Source: Aliishimia sp039978895
GTDB taxonomy: Bacteria; Pseudomonadota; Alphaproteobacteria; Rhodobacterales; Rhodobacteraceae
DNA: 64,000 bases
Reading direction: 5' to 3'
Assembly: GCA_039978895.1 (NCBI GenBank)
Contig: JBDWAL010000017.1
Location: 124,001 to 188,000, forward strand
Position numbers and translations under genes: made by a program. The notes below the pieces were generated by a model. That model was not told the DNA's origin. It saw only the letters and a program-made list of their open reading frames with translations, and did no database searches. Numbering within the stretch: the stretch's first letter is position 1; each line of letters begins with the position of its first letter. Positions 8,897 to 17,057 of the stretch are shown one piece after another.

Positions 8897-10114
8897 TCAG
8901 TCGTAGCTGCGCTGGTCCTCGATCACCAATCCGTCTTTGGGCAACGTTCCCGGCGCGACCACTTGGACAACGCCCTTCAGCTTCAACACGTCCCGAACCG
9001 AGGTCTCATACGTCGCACTGTCGCCACCAGTTGCTTCGATCTGCACGGTCATCGCGTCTTGTTCGCCCGTGCGCGACGCAATCACGCGCGCTTTTACGAT
9101 CTCAGGATGACGTGACACCAAAGCGGCAACCTGTTCGGGGCGTACAAACATCCCTTTGATCTTGGTTGTCTGGTCCGCACGTCCCATCCATCCTTTGATG
9201 CGCGTATTTGTGCGACCACACGGGCTTATCCCCGGCAGCACAGCGCTTAGATCACCTGTTGCAAAGCGGATCAGCGGGTAGTCAGGGTTTAACGTGGTCA
9301 CGATCACTTCGCCCACCTCACCTTGCGCAACTGGAATGCCGGTGCCGGGGGTGACGATTTCTACGATCACGCCCTCGTCCACGATCAACCCTTCCATGGC
9401 CGCGCTTTCATAAGCGATATTGCCCAGATCCGCTGTCGCATAGCATTGCAAACAGGCAATCCCGCGATCCGCATATTCTTGACGCAACGAGGGGAACAAC
9501 GCCCCACCGCCCACTGCGGCCTTCGTAAACCGGAGCGTCTCGCCCATCTCATCTGCTTTATCGAGGATCACCTTCAAGTAATCCGGGGTCCCTGCGTAAG
9601 CCGTACAGCCAATATCCACAGCCGCACGCACCTGTTGTTCAGTCTGCCCCGTCCCAGCTGGCAAAACCCCGGCCCCGACCGCCGTGGCGCCATTCTCAAA
9701 CATAATGCCCGCTGGCGTTAGGTGATAGGAAAAACAGTTCTGCACGATGTCACTGCTGGTGATCCCAACCGCATGCAAGAACCGGGCGAACCGCCACCAA
9801 TCTTTGCTGTCATGGCTGCCGGGTTCGTAGATCGGGCCGGGCGATTGGAAAATGTGACTGAACTGGCTGACACCGCTGGTAAATCCCCCAAACGGCGGAT
9901 GCGCTTTTTGGGCAGCGCCCAGATCAGCTTTGCGCAACACGGGCAAGTTCGCCAGATCATCCAAGGATTTGATCTTGTAGGCGTCCACATCCGCAAGGCT
10001 TGGCTTGTAGCCTGCCATCACTTGCGCGCGTCCGATCTGATCTTGCAGGGCAACGGATAGGTCTTTGGCGCGTTGATCTGCGCTGCGTGTCTCAAGATCG
10101 TCATAATGGGTCAT
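8897..10114 (-). CDS. Phenylacetate-CoA ligase-like AMP-binding protein
   Basis: The 405-residue protein resembles the PaaK branch of adenylate-forming enzymes. It starts with a helical region, then SLDDLANLPVLRKADL, a typical PaaK entry; the central part contains YAGTPDYLKVIL, and the C-terminal part contains LIRFATGDLS followed by RIKGWMGRADQTTKIKGMFVRPEQV, the hinge region. The reaction would be ATP-dependent CoA thioester formation on a carboxylic acid, probably aromatic, but the substrate is unknown. It is the last gene of the Liv-type operon, and its ATG overlaps the stop codon of the small ORF before it (ATGA), indicating coupled translation. Confidence 0.88.
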   Translation of the reverse strand: MTHYDDLETRSADQRAKDLSVALQDQIGRAQVMAGYKPSLADVDAYKIKSLDDLANLPVLRKADLGAAQKAHPPFGGFTSGVSQFSHIFQSPGPIYEPGSHDSKDWWRFARFLHAVGITSSDIVQNCFSYHLTPAGIMFENGATAVGAGVLPAGTGQTEQQVRAAVDIGCTAYAGTPDYLKVILDKADEMGETLRFTKAAVGGGALFPSLRQEYADRGIACLQCYATADLGNIAYESAAMEGLIVDEGVIVEIVTPGTGIPVAQGEVGEVIVTTLNPDYPLIRFATGDLSAVLPGISPCGRTNTRIKGWMGRADQTTKIKGMFVRPEQVAALVSRHPEIVKARVIASRTGEQDAMTVQIEATGGDSATYETSVRDVLKLKGVVQVVAPGTLPKDGLVIEDQRSYD

Positions 10115-10356
10115 GATGCTAACCTTAGCTTTAAAGGGCCTTTTTCGGGCACACGAACGATGTCTGCGCGCATGTGCATTTCAAGCCGTACTCTACACAG
10201 ATGCCAACCCAAGGTGCCCATTTTTTCGGATTCCTCGTCGCTCATGCGGTCATGCACTGCATTTTGCAAATCTGTTGAACTGGTCCCACCAGCCCGCAGC
10301 ACGGCCCGAACATGACCGCGCATGATGTAAACCTTCCAAGCTGGGATGTTGGTCAT
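10111..10356 (-). CDS. Small hypothetical protein coupled to the PaaK-like gene
   Basis: An 81-residue frame from the ATG at 10356 fills the gap between livF and the PaaK-like gene, and its TGA overlaps the next gene's ATG. A TTG at 10413 would extend it into the livF end. The product is basic, with no signal peptide or membrane segment, and I do not recognise a family. The tight overlap on the downstream side is the main reason to call it real; no strong ribosome site precedes the ATG. Confidence 0.45.
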   Translation of the reverse strand: MTNIPAWKVYIMRGHVRAVLRAGGTSSTDLQNAVHDRMSDEESEKMGTLGWHLCRVRLEMHMRADIVRVPEKGPLKLRLAS

Positions 10357-10400
10357 CCAATCGCGACCAAGTGTTGGTGTGCGACAGCCGACCTTGTTCG

Positions 10401-11225
10401 TTAGCTGAGCCAACGTTTCCGCCGACGATAACTGCGCACATCGCGGAACGATTTACGCCCCTCATCCGAAACACCTAGATAGAACTCTTTCACATCCGGG
10501 TTTTCGCGCAATTCAGCTGCTGGCCCTTCCATGACAATACGACCGGATTCAAGAATGTAGCCATGATGCGCAAACCTTAGGGCCACATTGGTGTTTTGTT
10601 CGGCCAGCAACAACGTCACGCCTTGCTCTTCGTTGATTGTTTTCACAATCCCGAAGATCTGTTCCACAAGCTGCGGAGCAAGGCCCATTGAAGGTTCATC
10701 AAGCAAAATAGTTTCTGGTCGCGACATCAACGCCCGCCCAATCGCGCACATTTGCTGTTCGCCGCCTGATGTATACCCGGCTTGCGATTTCCGGCGTTCG
10801 CGCAAACGTGGGAAGTAGTTGTAGACCATCTCAAGATCGGCAGCGACAGCGCCCTTGCCGTCCGAGCGCGTATAGGCCCCGGTCATAAGGTTTTCTTCGA
10901 TTGTCAGGTGCTCAAAGCAGTGGCGGCCTTCCATGACCTGCACAACGCCGAGCTTGACGAGATCCGCTGGGTCCTTGTCCGCTGTGGACACGCCCTTGTA
11001 TTCGATTGATCCCTTGGTGACTTCGCCGCGCTCAGAGGCCAAGAGCCCCGAGATCGCCTTCAAAGTCGTTGTTTTCCCGGCCCCGTTGCCGCCCAGAAGC
11101 GCGGTGATGCCGCCCTTGGGAACCTTCAACGAGACGCCCTTCAACACAAGGATCACGTGGTTGTAGATCACTTCGATATTGTTGACTTCAAGAACAGTCT
11201 CTTTGGTGTCTGTCGTATCCAGCAT
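10401..11225 (-). CDS. livF: Branched-chain amino acid-type ABC transporter ATPase (LivF)
   Basis: The 274-residue ATPase has a Walker A (GGNGAGKTT, near residue 45), signature TSGGEQQ, Walker B (TILLDEPSMGLAP) and a switch His region, and the LivF mark MGLAPQLVEQIF. It works at the cytoplasmic face together with LivG on the LivHM channel. A basic C-terminal tail (RSYRRRKRWLS) extends beyond the usual end. A hairpin separates it from the binding-protein gene upstream. The neighbours (two acyl-CoA ligases) suggest a carboxylic substrate rather than leucine. Confidence 0.92.
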   Translation of the reverse strand: MLDTTDTKETVLEVNNIEVIYNHVILVLKGVSLKVPKGGITALLGGNGAGKTTTLKAISGLLASERGEVTKGSIEYKGVSTADKDPADLVKLGVVQVMEGRHCFEHLTIEENLMTGAYTRSDGKGAVAADLEMVYNYFPRLRERRKSQAGYTSGGEQQMCAIGRALMSRPETILLDEPSMGLAPQLVEQIFGIVKTINEEQGVTLLLAEQNTNVALRFAHHGYILESGRIVMEGPAAELRENPDVKEFYLGVSDEGRKSFRDVRSYRRRKRWLS

Positions 11226-11255
11226 GATCTTTTTTATCCAAATTCTCAGTAAATT

Positions 11256-11281
11256 CCGACGGCCACAACTGCGGCCGCCGG
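11256..11281 (-). terminator. Intra-operon hairpin after the Liv binding-protein gene
   Basis: On the minus strand CCGGCGGCC pairs with GGCCGTCGG (nine pairs, one G-T) around an 8-base loop, just after the stop codon of the binding protein. There is no U-run. Such hairpins often protect the highly expressed binding-protein part of an ABC operon from 3' decay or partially terminate. Confidence 0.5.
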
Positions 11282-11293
11282 AGTAGACGTGCT

Positions 11294-12574
11294 TTAGTTA
11301 CAGCCCGCCGCAATGTTGTTTTCTGCAGCATATGCTGCGGAATCTTCCGCGATAAGCGGCCCGATCACATCACCATCTGTCGGTTTGAAGTCCGAAATCA
11401 GCGACCATGTTTCCGCGGCTGCATCCCACTGTGTCACACCCACCAAAGCGTTGCCGCCATGGTTTTCGCAAGACACGTCAAACTCAGGACCAAAGTTTGG
11501 CAGACCCAACTCAGCCATTTTGGCTTCGGTGATTTCCAGCGCTTCCATACCATCGCGCATCATCACAGGGGTGATGTCCGCAACGCCGTGGATTTCTTGA
11601 GCTTTCTTGGCCGCTTCAGCTGCCAGCATCGCCGCGTAAAGACCGCGGTTATACAAAACTGTGCCGATTTGGTCGCCCGCACCTGCTGCGTTACCCGCAT
11701 CAACAACGTGCTTCTGAATGTCCGCAAACACTGGGAAATCATCACCCACACCGTGGAAGGTCAACGCTTTGTAGCCCGTTGCCGCATCGCCCGCAGGCAG
11801 CACGTCATTTTCAGACCCTGACCACCAGATGCCGATGAAGTTTTCCATGTTGTACCGAATGTTCGCAGCTTCCTGAATCGCGACTTGGTTCATAACACCC
11901 CAGCCCCACATCAGAACGAAGTCTGGACGCTCACGACGGATTTGAAGCCATTGCGATTTTTGCTCTTGGCCCGGGTGATCCACGGCGAGTGGCAACAGGT
12001 TGAACCCGTGCTTTTCGGCCAGACCTTCAAGGGTGCGGATAGGCTCTTTGCCGTATGCAGAGTTGTGATAAACCAACGCCACTTTTTTGCCGCTGATGTC
12101 TCCACCATTGCTTTCCAGCAAGTAGTTGATCGCACCAGATGCGCCATCCCAGTAGTTGGCAGGGTAGTTGAACACGTTGTTAAACACCGCGCCGTTTTTG
12201 GCAGATGTCCGGCCATAGCCCATCGAGTGGATTGGAATACCGTCTGCTGTCGCTTTGGGGATCAACTGGTATGTGATACCTGTGGACAGCGGTTGATACA
12301 CAAGGCTGCCTTCGCCTTTGGTCGCTTCATAGCATTCCACACCTTTTTCGGTGTTGTAGCCAGTCTCACATTCCAGAATGCGCGTTTGCACACCGCCAAT
12401 GCCGCCGTCACGTGCGTTCAGCATAGTCATATAATCCGCATAACCATCCGCAAACGGGATACCACCCGCAGCATAAGGCCCAGTGCGATAGGACAATGAT
12501 GGGAACACAAGGTCCGCCATTACCGGTCCGGACGCCATCACGGCGAGGGTCGCCAGAGTTGCTAGTCTTTTCAT
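11294..12574 (-). CDS. Liv-type ABC transporter periplasmic substrate-binding protein
   Basis: The 426-residue protein starts with a clear signal peptide (MKRLATLATLAVMASGPVMA, cleavage near residue 20). The mature part begins LVFPSLSYRTGPYAAGG and contains LNARDGGIGG, typical of the peripheral binding fold type I used by Liv/HAAT systems. Two Cys pairs (ECETGYN/ECYEA and C-terminal SCENH/AAGCN) may form disulfides. It would present the substrate to LivHM. Its length and the MGYGRTSAKNGAVFNNVF stretch fit the subgroup found beside acyl-CoA ligases; the true ligand is not known. Confidence 0.92.
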   Translation of the reverse strand: MKRLATLATLAVMASGPVMADLVFPSLSYRTGPYAAGGIPFADGYADYMTMLNARDGGIGGVQTRILECETGYNTEKGVECYEATKGEGSLVYQPLSTGITYQLIPKATADGIPIHSMGYGRTSAKNGAVFNNVFNYPANYWDGASGAINYLLESNGGDISGKKVALVYHNSAYGKEPIRTLEGLAEKHGFNLLPLAVDHPGQEQKSQWLQIRRERPDFVLMWGWGVMNQVAIQEAANIRYNMENFIGIWWSGSENDVLPAGDAATGYKALTFHGVGDDFPVFADIQKHVVDAGNAAGAGDQIGTVLYNRGLYAAMLAAEAAKKAQEIHGVADITPVMMRDGMEALEITEAKMAELGLPNFGPEFDVSCENHGGNALVGVTQWDAAAETWSLISDFKPTDGDVIGPLIAEDSAAYAAENNIAAGCN

Positions 12575-12615
12575 CGAGTATTTCCTCCCTTAGGTTTTTT
12601 TGTTCGATGTTGTGC

Positions 12616-12631
12616 CGGGGGTCGGCCCCCG
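12616..12631 (-). terminator. Short GC hairpin between livM and the binding-protein gene
   Basis: A 6-bp stem (CGGGGG / CCCCCG) with a TCGG loop lies in the 82-bp gap between the livM stop and the binding-protein start. The run of T's needed for intrinsic termination is lacking, so it may modulate expression within the operon. Confidence 0.35.
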
Positions 12632-12656
12632 ATCGTTTGTTTATCTTGCTCTTAGT

Positions 12657-13733
12657 TCAATGCGGAAACGGCCACAGGCGTAGCTTTTCTTTTGCCACGC
12701 GCCACAGTTGCGCAATTCCGTGTGGTTCAAGTATCAGGAAGACAACGATCAACCCGCCTACGATCATAAGCTGCACATGCGCCACGATATCTGTGGGCCA
12801 GCTAAGGATGTCCACGCCGACCAGCTTAAGGACCACCGGTAGGACCACAAGAAATGCAGCCCCAGCAAACGATCCAAAGATCGATCCCAACCCGCCAAAA
12901 ATGATCATAAACAGCACAAGGAACGATTTTTGGATACCGAACACTTCGCCCACTTCCACAGCGCCAAGATATACTGCGAAGAACAGCGCGCCTGAAATGC
13001 CCACAAAGAAAGACGAGACGGCAAACGCTGTCAGCTTAGCTCTCAGCGGGTTCACCCCGATGATCTCAGCCGCGATATCCATGTCGCGGATCGCCATCCA
13101 TTGTCGGCCAAGCGAGCCGCGCGTCAAATTGCGTGCAAGAATTCCACAGATGAAGACAAATACCAGACAAATCATATACATGGCCCAAGGCTCAACATTG
13201 GCACCTGTGACCGCCACACCAAATACCGTGCGCTCAGGTGCGTTGATCTGGCCAGACGCGGAATAGTTGTAAAACCACGACGCCTTATTAAACAACCAAA
13301 CCAAAAAGAACTGCGCAGCCAGTGTCGCCACCGCCAGATAGAATCCCTTGATCCGCAAGCTTGGCAGCCCAAATGCCGTCCCAACGACGGCCGTTATTCC
13401 GCCAGACAGCAGGACATGGAAAATGATGTTAACATCTGGAAAGGCCGTCATAAGCTTGTAGCACGCATACGCGCCCACAGCCATAAATCCGCCAGTCCCC
13501 AAGGAGACCTGCCCGCAATACCCAGTCAGAATGTTAAGACCAATGGCTGCAATCGAGTAGATCAGGAACGGCACAAGGATCGCGTTGACCCAGTAGTCAT
13601 TCACAATAAACGGCAAGATGGCAAAGGCCACCAACAGCACAAAGTAATAACGATACCTATCAAATTTGATCGGAAAGGTTTGGCTGTCATCGCGGTAAGT
13701 GGTGCTGAAATCGCCAGCTTCACGGTAAAACAT
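12657..13733 (-). CDS. livM: Liv-type ABC transporter permease (LivM)
   Basis: The 358-residue membrane protein has about nine to ten hydrophobic segments and the LivM motifs GLNILTGYCGQVSLGTGGFMAVGAY near residue 65 and a cytoplasmic loop ending IFGGLGSIFGSFAGAAFLV. The conserved GQWMAIRD-like piece appears as RQWMAIRDMDIAAEIIGVNPLRAK. It pairs with LivH to form the channel. It is separated from livH by about 650 bp holding a gene on the other strand, so either readthrough or a separate promoter must drive it. Confidence 0.93.
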   Translation of the reverse strand: MFYREAGDFSTTYRDDSQTFPIKFDRYRYYFVLLVAFAILPFIVNDYWVNAILVPFLIYSIAAIGLNILTGYCGQVSLGTGGFMAVGAYACYKLMTAFPDVNIIFHVLLSGGITAVVGTAFGLPSLRIKGFYLAVATLAAQFFLVWLFNKASWFYNYSASGQINAPERTVFGVAVTGANVEPWAMYMICLVFVFICGILARNLTRGSLGRQWMAIRDMDIAAEIIGVNPLRAKLTAFAVSSFFVGISGALFFAVYLGAVEVGEVFGIQKSFLVLFMIIFGGLGSIFGSFAGAAFLVVLPVVLKLVGVDILSWPTDIVAHVQLMIVGGLIVVFLILEPHGIAQLWRVAKEKLRLWPFPH

Positions 13734-13862
13734 TAGCGTGTGTCTCCCATCGTCATGTTTGTGTAACGGGCCGGATTAACCAAGCTATTGGGTTTCCAGC
13801 TTTCGCCACATTTCCTCCACTGGCACACGCGATACTGTACGCGGGTAAGTGGAGTGCGCGGG

Positions 13863-14375
13863 ATGACCGCAATGTTAAATAAGATACGGATGCTTGAGGC
13901 ATCCCGCGACAGCGGAGCCTTGTCCGAAGAGGATTTTGAGCGTGCGAAAGCGCGTCTTCTCGACACAGTCGAAGATGCTGTGGAGCCGTTGGAAGACGTC
14001 ACACCAGCTGAACCAGAGCCTGATGCACAGCCACGGCCAAAGTCCAAATCGACAACAGCGCCGAAGCCCGACCCTAAAACCTCTGAGGAGGTGACATCTA
14101 AACCAAAAGAGAGGCGGTTCTTCAGGTCAAAGCCGAAACGGACCCCAAAATCAGCGCGCGTCGCTGAGATACTGCTTCCCGACGAAGAATTCCTTGATGC
14201 CGACGAGCCGCCCAAAGCGGCAGTTTGGCAAATGGCTTTGCTCTGCGCAGTTGGGCTTATCGGCGTCACAATCCTTGCGGTTCTTCTTATCGGGGACCTG
14301 TCCATGGCTCTGACATTGGTCGTAACCATCATTGCAGCCATAACCGTACGCGCCATGCATCTGCTAGATGATTGA
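13863..14375 (+). CDS. Membrane-anchored protein with N-terminal SHOCT-like helix
   Basis: The 170-residue protein starts at the ATG at 13863 (a second ATG is at 13872). Residues 5-35 (KIRMLEASRDSGALSEEDFERAKARLL) look like a SHOCT motif, a short helical oligomerisation element. A Pro- and charge-rich linker (about residues 45-110) follows, and two hydrophobic helices end the protein. It lies on the plus strand between livM and livH, which are on the minus strand, so it interrupts the operon. A 222-residue frame exists on the opposite strand here but reads as low-complexity shadow. Function unknown. Confidence 0.75.
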   Translation: MTAMLNKIRMLEASRDSGALSEEDFERAKARLLDTVEDAVEPLEDVTPAEPEPDAQPRPKSKSTTAPKPDPKTSEEVTSKPKERRFFRSKPKRTPKSARVAEILLPDEEFLDADEPPKAAVWQMALLCAVGLIGVTILAVLLIGDLSMALTLVVTIIAAITVRAMHLLDD

Positions 14376-14387
14376 TCCATTCTTGGA

Positions 14388-15419
14388 TCACACGCGCTCA
14401 ATGATTTTCTCCCCGAACAGCCCTTGTGGGCGGAACACTAGAAACCCGAGTGCAAGCACATAAGCAAACCAGTTTTCTGTCGCATTGGTCGTGAACCCCA
14501 AGAGCGCGCCCGCCAAGTCCGAGCTGGACATAAAGAACTCAAACAATTTCTCTCCGACGCCGATGATCAAACCGCCCACAATCGCACCTGGGATGGACGT
14601 AAAGCCGCCTAACATCAGAACAGGTAAAGCCTTCAATGCGATCAATGACAGGGAGAATTGCACACCGGATTTCGCGCCCCACATGATCCCCGCGATTAAC
14701 GCAACGAACCCGGCCACAGACCACACCAGTATCCAAATATAGTTAAGCGACACCCCCACGGACAGCGCCGCTTGGTGATCATCCGCCACAGCGCGCATCG
14801 CACGGCCTTGTTTGGTGTATTGTGAAAAGGCAATCAACGCTGCAACCAGCAAAATCGCAATGATAGTCGCTGCAATGTCCAGATTGTCGATGAAGAACCC
14901 GTACCCCAGAAGGTTATAGGTGGCCTCGTCGATGGCCATGTTCATACCTTGAGGCAAACATGTGCCAGCAGTCAGACACACGTCTAACTTCTTGATCTCA
15001 GACCCCCACATCAAGTCAGCGAACCCCTCAAGGAAATACGCCAACCCAATGGTCGCCATGAAAAGAATGATCGGCTCTTGGCCGACAAGGAAGCGAAACA
15101 CGAAGCGCTGCACGCAGTAAGCGAGCAGGATCATCACCCCGACAGTCAGCAAGATCGCCAACATGGAATGCACGGTCCAGCCAAAATAATGCAAATCCGT
15201 GCCCAAAGTCGCGTTGATCAGATGGGCAAACGGAACTTGCCCGTTCTGAATGCCCACAAGCGTCATCGCTGCAAAAAGAGCCATAACACCTTGGGCAAAA
15301 TTGAAGATCCCGCTAGCTTTAAAAATCAAAACGAACCCAAGCGCGACCAAGGAATACATCACCCCAGCCATCAACCCGTTGAGCATAACTTCGCCCGCGA
15401 AAAACCAATTCTCAGACAT
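14388..15419 (-). CDS. livH: Liv-type ABC transporter permease (LivH)
   Basis: The 343-residue integral membrane protein starts with GLMAGVMYSLVALGFVLIFKASGIFNFAQG, a textbook LivH entry, and has the cytoplasmic loop AMRAVADDHQAALSVGVSLNYIW and the late GGFTSIPGAIVGGLIIG motif. About eight to nine hydrophobic segments are visible. It is longer than typical LivH (around 300) because of an extra periplasmic loop with two Cys (LDVCLTAGTCLP, near residue 150), which could make a disulfide. It forms the channel with LivM. Confidence 0.93.
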   Translation of the reverse strand: MSENWFFAGEVMLNGLMAGVMYSLVALGFVLIFKASGIFNFAQGVMALFAAMTLVGIQNGQVPFAHLINATLGTDLHYFGWTVHSMLAILLTVGVMILLAYCVQRFVFRFLVGQEPIILFMATIGLAYFLEGFADLMWGSEIKKLDVCLTAGTCLPQGMNMAIDEATYNLLGYGFFIDNLDIAATIIAILLVAALIAFSQYTKQGRAMRAVADDHQAALSVGVSLNYIWILVWSVAGFVALIAGIMWGAKSGVQFSLSLIALKALPVLMLGGFTSIPGAIVGGLIIGVGEKLFEFFMSSSDLAGALLGFTTNATENWFAYVLALGFLVFRPQGLFGEKIIERV

Positions 15420-15449
15420 GCATGTTACCTTCTGTTTTCTGGGACACGC

Positions 15450-15998
15450 TTAACATCCGCGTTCCTCCAGCAATGGCAGCCCAACCCCAAAAGAGGCAGC
15501 ACCCTTGTTCGTAATATCCGGCGAGATCACAAGAACCTGCCCATTGATACAACCTGAAATCCGCGACGCATTCACATCGTGTTTGAACCCAGATCGTTTT
15601 CGAAATTTCACGCCAGCCAGAGTCATTTTGGGCAGTTCGCGCATCGCGTTAAAGATGTCTCGGTCTTGCTGTCCGACAGACAAAAAACTGCCATTCGCGT
15701 CCCTGCGGATAATCCGGCAAATGAAAGGCTGACCCGGATGATCCTTGCGCGCACCCATCGCCGCCAAGAACGCACCATCTGGTGAGATACGATGCGTAAA
15801 GTTCAGGTAAACGCCGGGAACACGGACATCTTCATGCGTCCAATCGTCAAAGGCTTTGGAAGATCGGGCGACAGAGGCTTGGACGCAACGTTCCAGATAT
15901 CCCATCAATTTGGTCGTCTGCTTATGGCTCAAATCTTTGGCGGAAGACGATCCCGCAAAAACAACGCAGGATATAAGCACAGCACTGGTTAACTTCAC
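15450..15998 (-). CDS. Exported protein of unknown function (third of three in the Liv operon)
   Basis: The 182-residue protein starts with GTG at 15998, preceded by GGAGG at a 7-base spacing, and its start overlaps the previous gene's stop (GTGA). A signal peptide ends near residue 20 (GSSSA). The mature part has Cys residues at about 38, 94, 149 and the C-terminus (ERGC), suggesting disulfides in the periplasm. No family is recognised. It sits 31 bp before livH, so it should be co-transcribed with the transporter. Confidence 0.72.
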   Translation of the reverse strand: MKLTSAVLISCVVFAGSSSAKDLSHKQTTKLMGYLERCVQASVARSSKAFDDWTHEDVRVPGVYLNFTHRISPDGAFLAAMGARKDHPGQPFICRIIRRDANGSFLSVGQQDRDIFNAMRELPKMTLAGVKFRKRSGFKHDVNASRISGCINGQVLVISPDITNKGAASFGVGLPLLEERGC

Positions 15999-16597
15999 TC
16001 CATGGCCTCCAACATCATGTCACGCGTGTGATCACGCAAAGGTTGGTAGCTCAGGCGAAAGCGCGTCAGCCCTGCAAAGTTCAGATTCCAATTGAACGTG
16101 ATCTCAGTCACACGCCCATCACTGCGCGGCGCAGCCAAGAATGTTGCCGCATAAGCCCGGCTCATGGAAACTTTGGAGGTGGGTTCAAAGTCCGACGATG
16201 CCGCAAACCCAGACCCCGGTCCTGCGCGCCATTCTTGATACGCAGGCAACAGGTCAGAATAATCCAACCCATATGTGATCACTTCACAAGCGGGTTCATC
16301 AAACATGTAAAGAACCAGCGTATTTGGCCAAACTGTTTCACGATAGCCAATGACATGGGTCGTCAACGGCCCTTCAAAATAACGCCGAAATGGCTTTGGC
16401 ACAGGCGACAATTGATCAGGGGACACAGTGGTCGGATCCGCCAGATAGGGTTCGCAATATTGTTCAATCACGGCACATAATGGGCCCATCCCAGCGACCG
16501 ATCCATCACAGACCGGCCCATCTGCCTGCGCAGGCAAGGCCCCAAAAGCCAGTGCAAAGCACAAGGCACCACACGTTTGCCAGATCCTAGCTTTCAC
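15995..16597 (-). CDS. Exported protein of unknown function (second of three)
   Basis: The protein has 200 residues from a GTG at 16597, with GGAG seven bases upstream; an ATG at 16627 is possible but has no ribosome site. A signal peptide ends near ALPAQA, after which four Cys (PVCDG, PLCAV, QYCEP, PACEV) suggest a disulfide-bonded periplasmic protein. The C-terminal half has a beta-rich look (VTEITFNWNLNFAGLTRFRLSYQ). It overlaps the gene before it by 11 bases and the gene after it by 4. I do not recognise a family. Confidence 0.72.
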   Translation of the reverse strand: MKARIWQTCGALCFALAFGALPAQADGPVCDGSVAGMGPLCAVIEQYCEPYLADPTTVSPDQLSPVPKPFRRYFEGPLTTHVIGYRETVWPNTLVLYMFDEPACEVITYGLDYSDLLPAYQEWRAGPGSGFAASSDFEPTSKVSMSRAYAATFLAAPRSDGRVTEITFNWNLNFAGLTRFRLSYQPLRDHTRDMMLEAME

Positions 16598-17057
16598 GTT
16601 CAGTCTCCACGACTCGCACGACACCATCAGATTGTTGAACAGCAATCACAGGTTCAATCCATTCGTGACTGACCCACATGCCGGTGTCATCCAGTACATA
16701 ACGCCCTTTGGCTTCAGCCTCTGCGAGCCACGCCTCAAAGCCCTTGAGTAATTTGGCACTCCGCACGGCACACGCGCGCGATCCATCTGCTTGCGCGCCA
16801 GTCAATTCCAATATCGCGCCACCGGACAAGTGGTAGGCGTCTTTTTTACCGGCAACCGGAACAAGGTCTTGCACCTGCGCGGGCGCGAAATCTTCAAACG
16901 GGATCAAACACCGCTGCTCAAACTCGACCCAAGCCTTTTGAAGGGGGTCAGCGTGCACATTTCCTGCAATCAACGTAAGACCAAGCACGACTGCACAGGT
17001 TGAAACCCTGGTGCGTCCCGCGTGTGGGCCTTTTGTTGATTGCCAAGTTTTAGTCAT
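16587..17057 (-). CDS. Exported protein of unknown function (first of three)
   Basis: The 156-residue frame starts at the ATG at 17057, seven bases from the livG stop region and with GGGGTG upstream. A signal peptide ends near NVHA, and the mature part starts DPLQKAWVEFEQRCLIPFEDF. Two Cys (QRCLI and RACAV) are present. Its arrangement (short exported protein, translated with its two neighbours by overlap) suggests a set that acts together in the periplasm. No family is recognised. Confidence 0.72.
   Translation of the reverse strand: MTKTWQSTKGPHAGRTRVSTCAVVLGLTLIAGNVHADPLQKAWVEFEQRCLIPFEDFAPAQVQDLVPVAGKKDAYHLSGGAILELTGAQADGSRACAVRSAKLLKGFEAWLAEAEAKGRYVLDDTGMWVSHEWIEPVIAVQQSDGVVRVVETERES

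Noticed and set aside
11885..12499. 204-codon plus-strand frame opposite the Liv binding protein
   Set aside because: It is antisense to a certain gene, has no ribosome site, and its sequence looks like a reversed shadow.
13733..14401. 222-codon minus-strand frame between livH and livM
   Set aside because: It overlaps a better plus-strand gene over its whole length, and its product is Ser/Arg-rich low-complexity sequence without a domain.
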